This document shows, one piece after another, positions 9,921 to 23,000 of a DNA stretch of 64,000 bases. Within the stretch, counting starts at the first letter, position 1, and each line of letters opens with the position of its first letter. The position numbers and the translations under genes are program-made. The stretch is from Stercorarius parasiticus (taxonomy: Eukaryota; Chordata; Aves; Charadriiformes; Stercorariidae). The stretch is from positions 337,507-401,506 of the forward strand of contig VWZL01001290.1 in NCBI GenBank assembly GCA_013396915.1. Reading direction: 5' to 3'. Under the pieces are notes generated by a model. The model was not told the origin of the DNA. It saw only the letters and a list, made by a program, of their open reading frames with translations, and did no database searches.

Positions 9921-11980
9921 AAAAGACTCTTCATAAATTTGGATATTTATTACCATCATCATCATCATCATTATTTATTAACTTAATACATGTTTATGAA
10001 CCATGCTGTAAGAGTAAAGTTATGGGACTAATTTTGTTTTACATTTAAGGGAGTCTCTAATTTGTGGAAAAATCTTTTTTACCAAAGAAATGGGTGGTGT
10101 ATTCAATAGAATCCTTTTGCAGTTGCTGCCACTACAAAACGTGAAACAATGTATTTTGCATATGTAAGTATTATGTACCAACAGTGCCATGTAGGTACGC
10201 AAATTGCAGGTTGCTTTTAGTCTGTGGCACAACGCACAAGGTCTTGAAATGAAAAGGTTTGACTTTTTGGTGATTTTGTCTAAAGAAAGGGCTTTGTGTT
10301 GCTTAAAGGCAGAGAAACCAGACTGATTCTTCCCACAGCGATGTCTTTTTGTAATTAAGAGAACATGTACAGCCATTACAGAGGTCACTGACATTACACT
10401 GTGCAATTGGAGATGTATGTCACAGTCCCAAGGTTGCAGAATTACATCTTAATTTCTGATACCAAATGACCTTCATGTTGATCTTCTTTCCCTTCTATGC
10501 TTTTTAGCTTTGACAAAAGATTAAAAAAATAACATTTTTGTCAAAGGAGGTATTTCCATTAAGAAAAGTCTCCTTGAGAAAGATTACATGTATATATTAT
10601 AAATTATACGTACTTTCTTTTTAAGAAATGTATAGAAAAATCACAGAATTAGTGAGTAGACATGGGGTGAAGATCTGTATCTCAATATTCTAATTTTCTT
10701 TAGAAGCTTATTCTGACTCTTCTTAGAAGTTTCCAAAGGTGACAACAGAAATGTAGAAATGTTCACACACACGTGTTAGCGTTTGTACAATGGATGTCTA
10801 GAGGACAACCGTGTTGAATAGCTTTAGGATGAATTACAGTCTTATGATGCAAAGATAATATTCATTACTAATACAAATGTGAGAATTTGGCCCTAATACT
10901 AGTTAAAAAAAAAATACAGCCCTTTTAGGAAATACGTTATCTTTCCTGATTCTGAATCATACGGGAGTGATAAAAGTGATATTAAAAAGTTTGGATTTTT
11001 CTGATTGTTGTGCAGCAACAGGCTTACATTTTACATTTGCAGAATCATTTTTACATTTTACATGTGTAAAATCAGACACTTAAGCTGGAAAGTCCAGAAA
11101 CAAGAGGCGGAGAGGCTAGTGAGGCACTGCATTTCCTTCCCAGGCTACACACACTGCTATGTCTAAGCACAATGAATTTCAGGTGAGTGTCTGTAATGGG
11201 GTGGACAGATGCTTCACGTGACACCATCCCCTAGGAAAGCAGTGGAATTTCTTCAGGAATTTTCCAGGAATGTTAGTGCCGACAGAGAAATTACTAGTTT
11301 TGCTTATTTTGAGTTTGCTTTTCTTCCCATTTTTCCTCATCAGAGGAGAGACAGGCGAAAATGGAAGTTATAAACCAATAGCTGTATGTCACTTAATTTT
11401 TAAGACTATCATGGGGTGATATAAGAAAAATTTATAAATAGATTTTCAAAGAACTGATTAAATGCTCTCCTGCTATATCCTTCTCAGATGAATGTTGCTG
11501 AACTTCCCAGGAGCTGATTCGCTGTGAAGTTTGTTTTCTGTGATACTTACTGCAGAAAAATAATTTCTGTAATATTATTACATTGCAAAGAATATATTAT
11601 TTTTTAGAACGTATAGTTTTTCAGAGATAAATTGTGGACTGTCATTCAACATTAGACAGAAAATTTGTCTGGTTTGGATAGACATTTGTGGAAAAATTCT
11701 GAATACAGATTTCATATTCATGCATAAAACATTCCTGGCTTAAGTGTTATGAGGAAAACAGCAGCATTTTCCCACTAGTTCACCAGGAAGAAAATACAAT
11801 TTGAATATATTTCCTTGTTGACCTAAAACTCCATTAGTTTTCCATGAACGCTATCTCAGTTGTGGCAGTTTCCAGTAATTTCTGGGGTTTTTTTTGTCAC
11901 TGTTCTTGGTCCAATGCCTTTGGAGGAGCAGCTAGGATGAAAGTTAGTTATACAGCCTTGAGCTTGTGCTTTTTCATCTG
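9921..11980 (+). other. NRXN1: Intron, no recognised gene
   Basis: AT-rich. It holds a short (ATC)n run at 9953-9971 and an 11-bp perfect inverted repeat at 10508-10518 / 10536-10546. An open frame on the minus strand at 10020-10406 (128 codons) has no recognisable domain and unremarkable composition, and is treated as chance. Confidence 0.6.
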
Positions 11981-11981
11981 A

Positions 11982-12012
11982 TTTAAAAGACGTGTAGATG
12001 CTGGCATTATAA
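11982..12012 (+). mobile_element. Tiny CR1 relic
   Basis: The 20-mer ATTTAAAAGACGTGTAGATG at 11982-12001 is repeated exactly inside the CR1 3' end at 12877-12896. Similarity continues for a few bases with one indel (GCTGGCATTA against GTGGCACTTA). A 20-base match within one 64-kb window is very unlikely by chance. The flanks are not recognisably CR1. Confidence 0.5.
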
Positions 12013-12850
12013 TAAGTTGTGCACCTAAGCAGTACGGCATAGTTTTTATTTTCGTTTTCCACATTACTAATTTTGAAACTCAAAATTTAAACAAATCACA
12101 CATCAGGTTTAAAGACATGAGAAAAATATTTTCACGTTGTTTCTTATTCAGGTTTTTGTAAGGAAGAAAGTCCCAATGACAGAAAAAAGTTAATGTAATA
12201 GAAGTTTTGACGTCCTATTCTTGCAAATCCATTTGAAAAATTCTTAACATTCATCAGTTTTATCTATTCTCTTATCATCGGCTGGATCCCATTCTATTGC
12301 TTTAAATATCATTGCATTCTTTAAATAAGTAGGGTCTTTCTTGCATTTTATAAGTACCTACATCATTCAAGTTTGTAGTTGGGACTGATTAAACAAATCT
12401 ATGCTATTCAGTCACATATTACCCATTGTGATACGTGAGTCATGCTGGTAGATTTTGTAAATCTTAAATCACAGAAGCATGCACAGTAATGCAAATGAAT
12501 AAAATTTCCTTCCAATTTCTCCCCTGCTAAAAAACCAGAAACATATCTATTGGAAGTGGATAAATAACAGTCTAAGTTGATGGCACCACAAGAATTCAGA
12601 AGCAAAGCTACCTTCAGTGAGTGGTGGCTTTCATCTTCTTTGTTGCTTGTGTTTGGTAAGGGTGAAACTTGCCTCTCCATTTTATTCACATTTGCATGAA
12701 AAAATAACAAAAAGCAGTTAGTGATGCTGTATCTATTGTGATAGAGATATACCTAGCTCAAAATGCATACCTCCGAGAACTTAGTAATATTTAGTTATTT
12801 TGATGTTGTACTTTAATGTGGGCTCATGACTCCTTGGATAGCCTAAGGAA

Positions 12851-13000
12851 AAAGTTGAGTCACTATTCCTGGAGGTATTTAAAAGACGTGTAGATGTGGC
12901 ACTTAGAGACACGGTTTAGTGGTGGACTTGGCAGTGTTAGGTTTATGGTTGGACTGATCTTAAAGGTCTTTTCCAAACTAAATGATTCCATGATTCTATG
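12851..13000 (+). mobile_element. CR1 LINE, 3'-end fragment
   Basis: Matches the well-known avian CR1 3' region. It has a TGAGTCACTATTCCTGGAGG-type start, then TTAAAAGACGTGTAGATGTG, GGTTTAGTGGTGGACTTGGC, GTTAGGTTTATGGTTGGACT and ATCTTAAAGGTCTTTTCCAA. It ends in tandem 8-mers ATTCCATG and ATTCTATG, the terminal repeat by which CR1 3' ends are recognised. It is 5'-truncated, as nearly all CR1 copies are, so no ORF remains. Orientation is the same as NRXN1. The match comes from remembered consensus and is strong. Confidence 0.9.
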
Positions 13001-16000
13001 AAATACATAAGGTGAACTGAGTACAGGTTTTGATGTTACTCAACTTTGCTTTTCCTTAGCTTCCTCGTCAGAAATTTGAAAAATAGTACATAGTTATGTC
13101 TTGGAAATTTGATCCTTGCCCAGTCTGAGCTCTTAGTGACTTAAATTAAGCTTTCAATTGTTAGAGAACTTAGAGGTACTACGGAAATTAACTAACTAAT
13201 GTAATTGGAAGGGGAAAATGTCTTTAGAAATCATATATGTTGTTCTGGACAGTATTTTAAAAATATTTTCCTTTTGTAGATTTGTCACATTCAGCAGAAT
13301 CTCTGTCAATTGATGGAGTGAAATAATTTGTCTCAGTATTCCCTTCATGTCTGTGTAAATCAGGATTGAATGCCTCTTGAAGCTAATATATTAAGTCATT
13401 GTAAAATAAGGGTAAGATCAGAATCAGGTCCTCTGATTAGAAAAAAAAATAATCTTGAAAGTGTATTAATATTAAAACACCTCAAGAAACAAACAGGCTT
13501 AACCTTGCCCACTACTACGTAGTATTACTTTGTGATCTTTATAGAATTTTCCTTTGTCATTGAGATGCACAGGAACATCTTGCCAGCACAAAAATGACTG
13601 GTGAGAAGCTTTGCTTCCCTGTCTCCCACACCTATATGGTAACAATAATTACTTATTTCTTTAATTTTTCATTATTTGTAGAGGTATAATAAGAACTGGC
13701 AATGCAAATTTCCCTTATAAAATTATGAATTAATGGCTAAAAATAATTTCATCTTTTAACCCCACTTCCCACACCCATCACTGAGATGACCTATCTTGTA
13801 TTAAAATGTTTGCCATTTGAAAATAGACTGGTTTTCATCCGTGGTTTGACTCAGTCTTCACACTCCTTTTGTTGTTCTTAGATGCCCATTTAGTGCACAG
13901 GTTTTTAAAGCACAGCTCGGTATAGCCAGTTTGCTGCTTCTCTAAGCAGCCTAAGTCATCAGTGTCAGTCTAATAAGTATGAACATACTGCACTCAAAAT
14001 CTGTGTGCTGAGAATATTATTAAGTTTATAAAGTAAAGCACTTACAAGCTGTGAACCGTCAGGGCAAAAGACACTGTACAATTTAAATTTTGTCTGTTTC
14101 TGGGTATCCATTATGAAACAGTCTTTAATTACATGATCATATATGACTTTTTCCTCAAGCCTTCTCCCTCATTCAATGCATAGTCTGGATAAGACGTTCT
14201 TCAATATTCTGTTTTCTCCTTGCTGTTCAGCGTGTAGCCCTCAGCCTTATTTATTATCCATATTCAAACCAGCTCTGAACAGAAATTATTAATTTTTCCC
14301 TGGGCTTTTCTAAGGTTTTAATAACTAGAATGTCTGAGCTGCTCTGCAAATACTAAAAATTACACAATGCCCATGTAAGATGATAGATGCTATTATCCCA
14401 GTCATAGAAGAGAACCGGCAAGAGAGACTGCAGGTAAAAACAGTCACTAATACTGAGTGCACAATCTGAAGTTTTTCTGAGTACTTCACATGTAACACTA
14501 CATACTCTAAGCATCCACTCTAACTTCAAAGCACAGCTCACGCTGACTTCAGATTACACCTTTGAGTGATCAGCACTGCATATTCTGGGATACCCAGCAA
14601 GGCACACTCCCAGAAGATGCAAATGTCCTGAACAGCATAAGGAAGGACCGCCCAGAAAACATCTGGCTTTAAAAACCTGACCAAATTCACACGGCAGTTT
14701 TAGGAGAGAAGGGGATAGAACATATTTTATTTCAAGGCAGCATTCACCTCTCCTTGGTATGCGGTACACCCCACTCCATTTTAGCAAGGACTCTTGTATT
14801 GCAGAGGCAGGTGTACTGCTCATTGGCACAACAGTTTTCTTCATTACTCGGTCATTACTTATTGCTAAAAATAGACCTGTGTACAGAACAAGTTAACGGA
14901 GGCTCTGGAGAGAATCGCATTAAACTATGTAATTAAAGCCTATATCATAACATATATGAATAAAGTGGATGGATCTGTTACGTAAGAAGCCTTATGTCTC
15001 AGAGCTGCTATTTTTGACTTTGCAACCTAAAGAACATTCTTTTAAGGTAGTAAAATAGTCATCATGTATAAATTGTTATAGGTTTTTAGAACTCTTCTCC
15101 CACTCAGACATCCCAACCCCAAAACAACCCCAGTGTGTTTTCTGCACTTTAATCGGGAAGCATCCTTTCCACAGGGCCCGTTCAGGGGGGAAGTTGCTGA
15201 TGGACTGACACTTTCCCTGGGTAGCTTGGCGTAGCACAGACTACAGAGTTTCCAGTGACAGGGAACACCTGCTAAGTTGAAGTAGGCAGCCACAGTCCAA
15301 ACAATCTTTCAGGAATTTCCTTATAAAATCCAAGACATCTCCAGTAATGCTGTACAAACGTATTTTTTGAGAAAATTTGCAATTTGAACAGATTCTGGTG
15401 GGTTTTCAAAGGATTGGCAAAAGGCTTAACTCTGAAAGTCAAGTTATCCCTGCCCAAATGGTTTTTATATTTCTGCTTCAAAATAAGACTAAAGTCAAAA
15501 GGAATCAGAATGGAAATGAAACTTACTTAGAGTTCCCTTGGGGAGATACTACTGCTAACATAGATGTCAGGTTTTCAGTTGAGATGGTTTTTTGTGACTA
15601 AATCAAATATATTTTTTTAAGACTGAAAAAAGACTTCCTTACTATACTGGGTCACTCCCTATTTTCTTTAATTACTGTAATTGATCTTCCTCTGTCATGT
15701 GTCTTTTAAAGAATTAAAAAAAAAAAAAAGAAACATAAAATTGTTTCAGCACATTTCAGAACCGTTTTCCCAAGGAATTAATTGAGTTTTTAAAATAAAA
15801 TATAAACATTGTATTTGCACATCTGCTTGTTCAGTGTTGCCATTAAAAAAACTTTGCATAAAAATATTTCTTAAACTCTTCCTGTGAAAGTTTTGTATGA
15901 GGAATTGTATAGCCATAATACAATATTTGGTACACAAGAGCCAGAAATGCAGTCTCAGTCTTTGACATGACCAGCCAATATTTTTAAGATACTTCTGTCT

Positions 16001-19000
16001 TTATAAAAGCCGTATTTATTGATGTCCCAGGACCTTTGAACACACCTTTATTATTTTCCTCCTCATTTAGAGATTGTTACTTTATGTACTTACAGAATTA
16101 GCTGCTCTTTTTTTCTTGCGTATTAAAAAGTTATGAAGATTTATAATATTTATATTGCCTTTTCCTTTCCATGATTTATATTATATCCACTATGTTATAC
16201 TATGTACTATTTTGACTATAAAGCGTACAAATAAAAAGCTATTAGGATAGAAGGAGGTGAAGACAGAGTACAGTCACAGTCAAATTTCCAATAAATTTCT
16301 TTATGATCACTTAATTCACAGATGGCCCCACTGTATTTGCTTGGATTATTTGTATGAATAATTTTATCCCCTTGATCCCCAATTTAAACTAATGTATATA
16401 CATATATGCTGCAGATAAGCATACTTATATTAGCAATACAATATGACTATTTAAAAGCATATAATTATCCTGTATGTTACCTCATGGTATTTAATCATCT
16501 AGTGATATTTTCAGGAATATTAAATGTTATTACTCCCACTGATTTAAATGGGACTATGTGTGTTTGAATAAATAGAAAAGTTTTTAAAAGAAAAAAAATT
16601 AATAGTCCAAAACCATAATAGAAAATCATGGTTTAAACATGATTAGATACAAGCTAAACTGCAGAATCATAGACAAGCAATTAAAGGATTTATATTTTTA
16701 AACTTTTAGAGTCAACTATTCATGTTTTTACGTGTTATAAATGTTGTACCTAGTATTTAATCTTACTAGATTCATCTTTAGAAATGCATTTTTTATGAAT
16801 AATAATGAGTTTAAATTCAGATGTCTGTATGCATATAAATTTTGTTCAAGCTCACTATATGTGTCTTTTACCACCTTTTTTTCATTTTCTATAAAACAAT
16901 TGCAGTGCTATTTCCTTAGGAAAGCTTAAATTCTGGAGGAAAATAGTACCAGTCAGAAATCCCAGTCCTATGTAACATCCCTGAAGGCTGTTTGTTGCTA
17001 AGCAGTGAAGGGAGTATAATTTAATGCACTCTGATTTTGCCATCATTTAAAATATGTCCCTAGCTCAGCAGTGCTCCTCTGTAAAGTTTTTTTTTCCTTT
17101 TGAAACATAGAAGATAGTATACAAAGGGTGAAGCAAAAGTTTGCTAGCCTGATAGGACCGTAGGATGTTAAAAAAAAATACTGAATGTATTGACACTTGA
17201 ACTATCATTTAATCTACTCCCTATGCTTACAAAATATCAGCTTCTGTGATCATTTTAAACATTCATGCGTTTCCTAAACTGTCTCAATTCAAACCTCTTC
17301 TCAATTTAATAAAATTCTAGAAAACTACTTGTCAATGTAACTTTATAAAGCTTCCTAAATTTAAAAAAATAAAACTTTTTTTTTTAATGGAAGTACTTCT
17401 TTTGTTAACCAGGGGATTTATTTTACAATTTTTAATGTGCCATCTCTGGGATTTGTATCAGTGAGATTAAAAAATAGGTAGCTTTCAGTATTTTTAAAAT
17501 CGATGCAATTATTATTTTCTATCAGAAGTTTTCGTTCAGTTGTAAAATAGCAAATGAAGCTGACTGCTCTAGGTGAAGCAGTATAGACACTGCACCTAAG
17601 GTTACTTCTTTCTCAGATCTGTCCCCATACACATGGGGAATCATGCTGCAGCTTGGTCCTGCGATGATGCCTTGGCTAAAGAGAAATGATTTTCTTGTGA
17701 GGACTATGTTAAATTCGGATCATTTGGATAGAGCAGTTCCTCAGGCAGTTATGCTAGTTGATCCGAAGGGGCTAATAAAAAGTTTTCTGATAGTGAGCAT
17801 GCAGTAGTGTAAGTGGAGCCAAGGTCTTTGCCTGCTCAGCTACAAGAGAAGTGGGCACGTGACTCTTGCTAACATGTCTTTGAATTTTTGTCTTTATATA
17901 GCTGTGATTGATTCCGGCAAGCATTACTGATTATCAATGTTCTGGATAGAAAAAATATTTAAGGAATTTATTGGAAATATTAGGAAAACTTGCACTGATT
18001 TGGAAAATATTTTCTCTGGTTTAAAGGAGTCTGTGTTCAAAGATAAGTAAGGTAAAATTTGTCTCTGAATAAAGCTAGTAGCTACACTGTACTATATCTT
18101 AATGAAAGTCATGAAGTTTTTCAGCTGAGCTTGGGAACTGGACCTCCATTTTCCTTGAGTCAGTAGCATCACTTTGAAATCAAATCTTGGAAAAAGTCTT
18201 AGTACTGGAATTCTCATAGCTGTCAAAAATATTTTTGAGAGCTGTTTTCCTTTTAGCCACATTTCAAAACAGATTCCTGAATTTATTTTTTATTAAAATG
18301 TGTCAGCTAAATTTCAATATGACTTGTTGTTTTCTCTGACTTTATGCAAAAGATAGCCTGGAAAACTGCTGGTAAAACCAGAGACTGGCAATATTGTTGA
18401 AACAAACCTTTAGTTACTTAATAAGTGATATCAGGAGAAAAATGTAACAAAAATATCTGGAATATTATTAGATATTATAGTAGTATATCATGCTCAGCCA
18501 AGTTTCAACAAATTGTTGGTTAATGAATGTGGTGTGTACTGCCTGCCTACCTCTAAAGGGTGCACAACAGTCTCACCATGAGTATCATCCTACGCGTCTT
18601 ACTGCAGGATGTTCTTACTGTAGTTTTTGCTTGGTAAGAACTGTACGATACTGTACGATATATGACCAGCTGCAAGTTCTCCTCTGAAATGTTGGATTCC
18701 TTCAGAGAATCATTTTAATTGCGGTAACCTTTGGTTCTTGGGTTTTGCAGGTGGGTTTTGCTTTTTGCAGAATTTACTGCAGTTAAGAAAAACTTACTAA
18801 GAAACAACTGGTTTTTAGCTTTGGACCCAGATATTATTTCTTCTTTAAAAACTGGATTCTTCATAAATGATTACATCAGGTGAATGGTAGACATCTGGAA
18901 GCACAAAATGGAAAAAAGGAGAGATGAAGGACTAAGAAGTAATTAAGTACTGGAAATGGGATTTGGAATTGCTATTTTATTTTCACAATTCTATTACCAG

Positions 19001-19370
19001 TTCTTTATATATCTCAAGTATTTAATCTCCCTCACAGTTATTCATCCATAAAATAAGGTTAATAATATTCACTGTCTTCTTACCATTCCCTGTCTGTTTT
19101 GTTTAGTAATGTTTGAGATTTCAGAGCATATTTTGCTATATTCCTACCAACACCTACTACAAAAGAAGTGGATCTTACTTATGGTTTTAGATGTTACATA
19201 TTATGTAGAATATTGAGCTGTAGTTGAGATACAAACATTACAGCAAAAGCAATTAATCAATTTTTGTAATTTAGGGTATTCCAGATTGCTTTAAGGGCAA
19301 CAAAGTTCCCGACGTACTCATACATATTCTTTATAAACATATCTTCTTCTTTGGGATAACCTGTTTGGGC
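13001..19370 (+). other. NRXN1: Intron, no recognised gene
   Basis: AT-rich with A/T homopolymers (for example the A run at 15717-15729). A faint ancient-repeat relic lies near 16526-16560, and a perfect 10-bp tandem doublet (CTGTACGATA twice) at 18641-18660. A slightly more GC-rich patch at about 14350-15300 shows open frames on both strands but nothing recognisable. Confidence 0.6.
16526..16560 (+). repeat. Possible ancient amniote interspersed-repeat relic
   Basis: ACTCCCACTGATTTAAATGG resembles the CTCCCATTGA...TCAATGGGA-type palindromic core common in old sauropsid repeats. Only about 35 bp are recognisable. Confidence 0.3.
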
Positions 19371-20016
19371 TGTCCTGGGTTGAGCGACACAGGACTAATT
19401 TATCTTCTAATGCTGGGGAAAACTACACTTTTGGAAGACTCTAGTGTCTGAATTTGTGAAAATATTTACTATATAGCCATCTAGGCTATGTGGGATTCAA
19501 GGCCTCGGTGTTTTTGAGGCTTGCCAGGTGCGGGGATGATGAGGAGCGAGGCCTGGACATTTGACCCAGGCTGGCCAACAGGATTATTTCATACCATGAA
19601 CGTCACATTTAATATAAATTAGAAAGTTTGCTGCGTAGTCTCTCTCTCCCTTGATGGCGGCGGTCCAGAGAACGTCTTGCCCTGGTGCTGGAGCCCTGAG
19701 CCCTTCCCTTCCTCCCAAAGCCATTGCGCTCGCAGTGTCTGACATTTGCTGTCCACTGCTGGGAGCGCACAGCTTCCTGCTGAGAGAATGGGCTGAGTAT
19801 AATTCTTGTATATCTTATATTAGTATCGGGATCAATACTGGTTCTTTAGTATTATTGTTGATTATTTAGTCTTATCCTATTAAATCTATTTGTATTTCAA
19901 CCCTCATGTTTCCTTGTTTTCGCCGGTTCCCCTACCCAGGTGGGGAGCGGTCATCGGGTGATAGAATAATTGTCTAAAGGACAATAAATTGTTATGAGTT
20001 TTCTCAAACCATAACA
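19371..20016 (+). mobile_element. Solo LTR of an avian endogenous retrovirus
   Basis: A 646-bp element beginning TGTCCTGGGTTG and ending CAAACCATAACA, so it has the TG...CA ends of an LTR. GGGC flanks it on both sides (19367-19370 and 20017-20020), a 4-bp target-site duplication. Inside are a CRE-like AACGTCAC (19599-19606), a TATA-like AATATAAATT (19611-19620), a GC-richer block downstream, and AATAAA (19983-19988) near the 3' end. That is the promoter and polyadenylation order of an LTR. No retroviral internal genes flank it, so it is a solo LTR left by recombination. It lies in the same orientation as NRXN1. The family resembles LTRs I recall from bird genomes; no family name is asserted. 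Confidence 0.87.
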
Positions 20017-20020
20017 GGGC

Positions 20021-23000
20021 CTGGTTTGTGGTTTATTTCTCATAGCATAACATGGCAACAAGATCTGTTAACAAGATTAATATATCCTTGAGTAAAATGG
20101 TGTTTGTTTATAAAGGGGTCCTTAACAAATGTTACCATCAAAAGATTCTTAATTTTATCTCCTTTGCAAGCAAAAGCAAAGATGCTTTTTGGAAATGAAA
20201 TGAAAACCTACTAAAATACATGTAAGATTGTATTTTCCTGGGATAAATGTCAGCTGATAAAAAGAATTTTCCTGGTTGTACTGCACTCTAATAGTACTTG
20301 CTGATGCTATTGTATGAAGGATTTTAGAGCTTTCTGGCAGAAAACGTTTACAAAATATCATAGAATGTAAAGCTTTGTACTTGCAAAAAGGTGTAAGGGG
20401 GGAAACAGTGATTTTCATTAATACCTGGTTACGTAAAGGCTATTCTGAACAATACAGCCTGATTAGCTAGTAAAGAGGAGAAAAGCACTTTTGTAAGTTT
20501 CTAGCCTTTTGGTTCTTCTGCTACTAGGAATTATCCTAGAAGCGTAAGATGAATCGGTTCATCTATATTTGAATTGAAATGAAGATCTGATTTTCAGTGA
20601 TGTAACAGTGGAATGATTCTCCTCAGGCAGCCTTTGAAAGAAGGGAATGTTCTTTCTGATTTCAGAAAATTTTGGATCAAGGAGTTTGGTTCTACCTCAA
20701 ACTGCTTGAGCTGTCACCTTCATGGAAGTTAGTTATTGTTGTACATGGAAAATGTATCCAAATATGTTGCCTTTACTAGCTATTTATAAAAAAGTTTATG
20801 GAGAAATAATTCTAATCTGATCTTTGTATGATGAAATAATGTTATGAATGCCTAAAGTATATGTAGCTTAAATGACTGTAGCTATAACATTTGATGTCAT
20901 GAAGGTCTCATGAAGATAACTTTAGATAGCAGTTAGATAGTAGACTAACAAGTAATTCCCTTCTTTTTCATGAACAATAGATATATGTATTGTTTATAAA
21001 AGGATGGATATACTGGGAAATGTCCAAATGACCATTTAAAAATACATAACTTGAACTGAACACACAGTCCAGCTACACGTTGTTTGCCATTTAGATAAAA
21101 TGACCAAATGAAGAACGTATGACGCCTGTGTCATAGGAGATGATAACCTCCTGAAGAATGCAAAATCTACAGGAAAAGGAACTGGTTAAATATATGTGAA
21201 AGGGAATCATGGATTGTGTTCCAGCTCCTGGGTTATTAGGTACCACCACGTACTTGATGGTTGTGCAATGCCACTGTTGTGCTAGTTACTTTTTGTGGGT
21301 ACATCTGCATAATACATTTGGCTGAACTGTACAGCTAAGCAAGGCTAATAAATCGGATCGCAAGAAAAGAGTGATTAGATAGAAGCTCCAATGACACAGA
21401 CAAAATCCCAGAATGAGCAATCCACAGTGCTGACCCAATGTTCTCAATTTCAGTTCAATTTTAAGTAGAATGACAAGGGTTTTTGAGAGAGCAAAGCACT
21501 TTGTCTAAATGAAATGTCAGCAAGTCTATGATTGCAGAAGGGAGCATGGAGAATTCAGACCTTTAAATCTGTGAGCAAATGCACTGAACATGTAAACTCC
21601 TAATTAAAGGAAGAAGTGAAGTATTAGCTATCTGTCATAAAAGTAAATGTTTAGTTGTTAATGGAAAATACAAAAAGAAGAACAATAGTAAATGGACCAG
21701 TCATTCTAAAATGTTGAATAGATTACTGGAGTTAGAAACACTATATTATCGAGTAGAAAAATGCTAAAATGTTTATTTTATCTTCAAAATCTTTTTATTC
21801 TGACATTTTAATTTCACTATGTAGTGAGGAAATATAGAGTTCACAGCTTTGAAGACATAATATTACTCTCGCCCCTCCTCTGATACAAATAAATCTTCAT
21901 TATAATTTACACATGTATGCAAACATATTTTTTCATGGAAATAGCCATAAACATCACAAGATTTTATGACGCTTTCTGAGGTGCAGAGTAAATAGAGGGA
22001 CTTTCTTCCCAAAGCACAAAGTGTGCTTACTCACCTCTCATGATGTCTGTAGGAATTTGCTGACAAACTTTCTTTTATGCCTTTGGTTACTATACCAGCT
22101 CCGAGAAGCAATCTGACACACTCTGTAGGTATTTCCTAATATTGCTAAACTATGGCAAAATATATTAAAGAATAAGATACCATCTCTCCTATGGTCCATT
22201 GCCAGACTACATAATGTGTGCATCACACTCCTTTCCTTTGTCTTTCATTTTCATAGCTGTGTATGCTGCCACTATACTATCACTGGAGGTAGCGTACATA
22301 TTTAATGAAATAGTTTATGTTGTATCCAGTACACCATTCCTGGACAATAAATTACTCCTACTTTGAAACATCTACTAATCTCTCTCAAAATGTTACATTC
22401 CAGAAATCTGAACATTGTATTTTTTAATTGTCTAATAAGATTTCTGTGTGCCAAAAATCTGTTGCTACCTTTGTAAGTACTTCACGGTACAAGAAGATCA
22501 GCTATTTTCAATAATGGTCTTGGACAAGAGACTACAAGTTTCCTTAGAATAGTGTAAAATATATTTTTCCTTTGGGGGAAACATATGAAAGTAATTTTTC
22601 CTCTCTGCTTAATCTGTTTTGCAAGGTAGACTGTAGTGCAGTTCTAGTTCAGCAAATGTTAAACCATCATTTTTTTTCTTTTGGGAAAGACATGCATTTT
22701 TATTCTACAGAAATTGCTTGCTTACGAAGAAAATGTCTGGAGTTTGGGGGAATGTATCAAGTTATTTCTGTGCAGACACTATTCATCAACAGAAATTTGG
22801 GGATATTCAAGTAAAACATGGCCGTGAGAGAGACAAAATTATGTGTTTATTTAGGATTTCCTTGTGCCTCCTTTACAAGCCCTTAGAATATATGTAGATT
22901 GCAAGCTGTGGAAAAGATAGTAGGATGGTCATTAGATTTGGGACTTTGAATGCTGATCAAGAGATTTCTTAAAATTTCTTTAAGAATAATACCAAATTGG

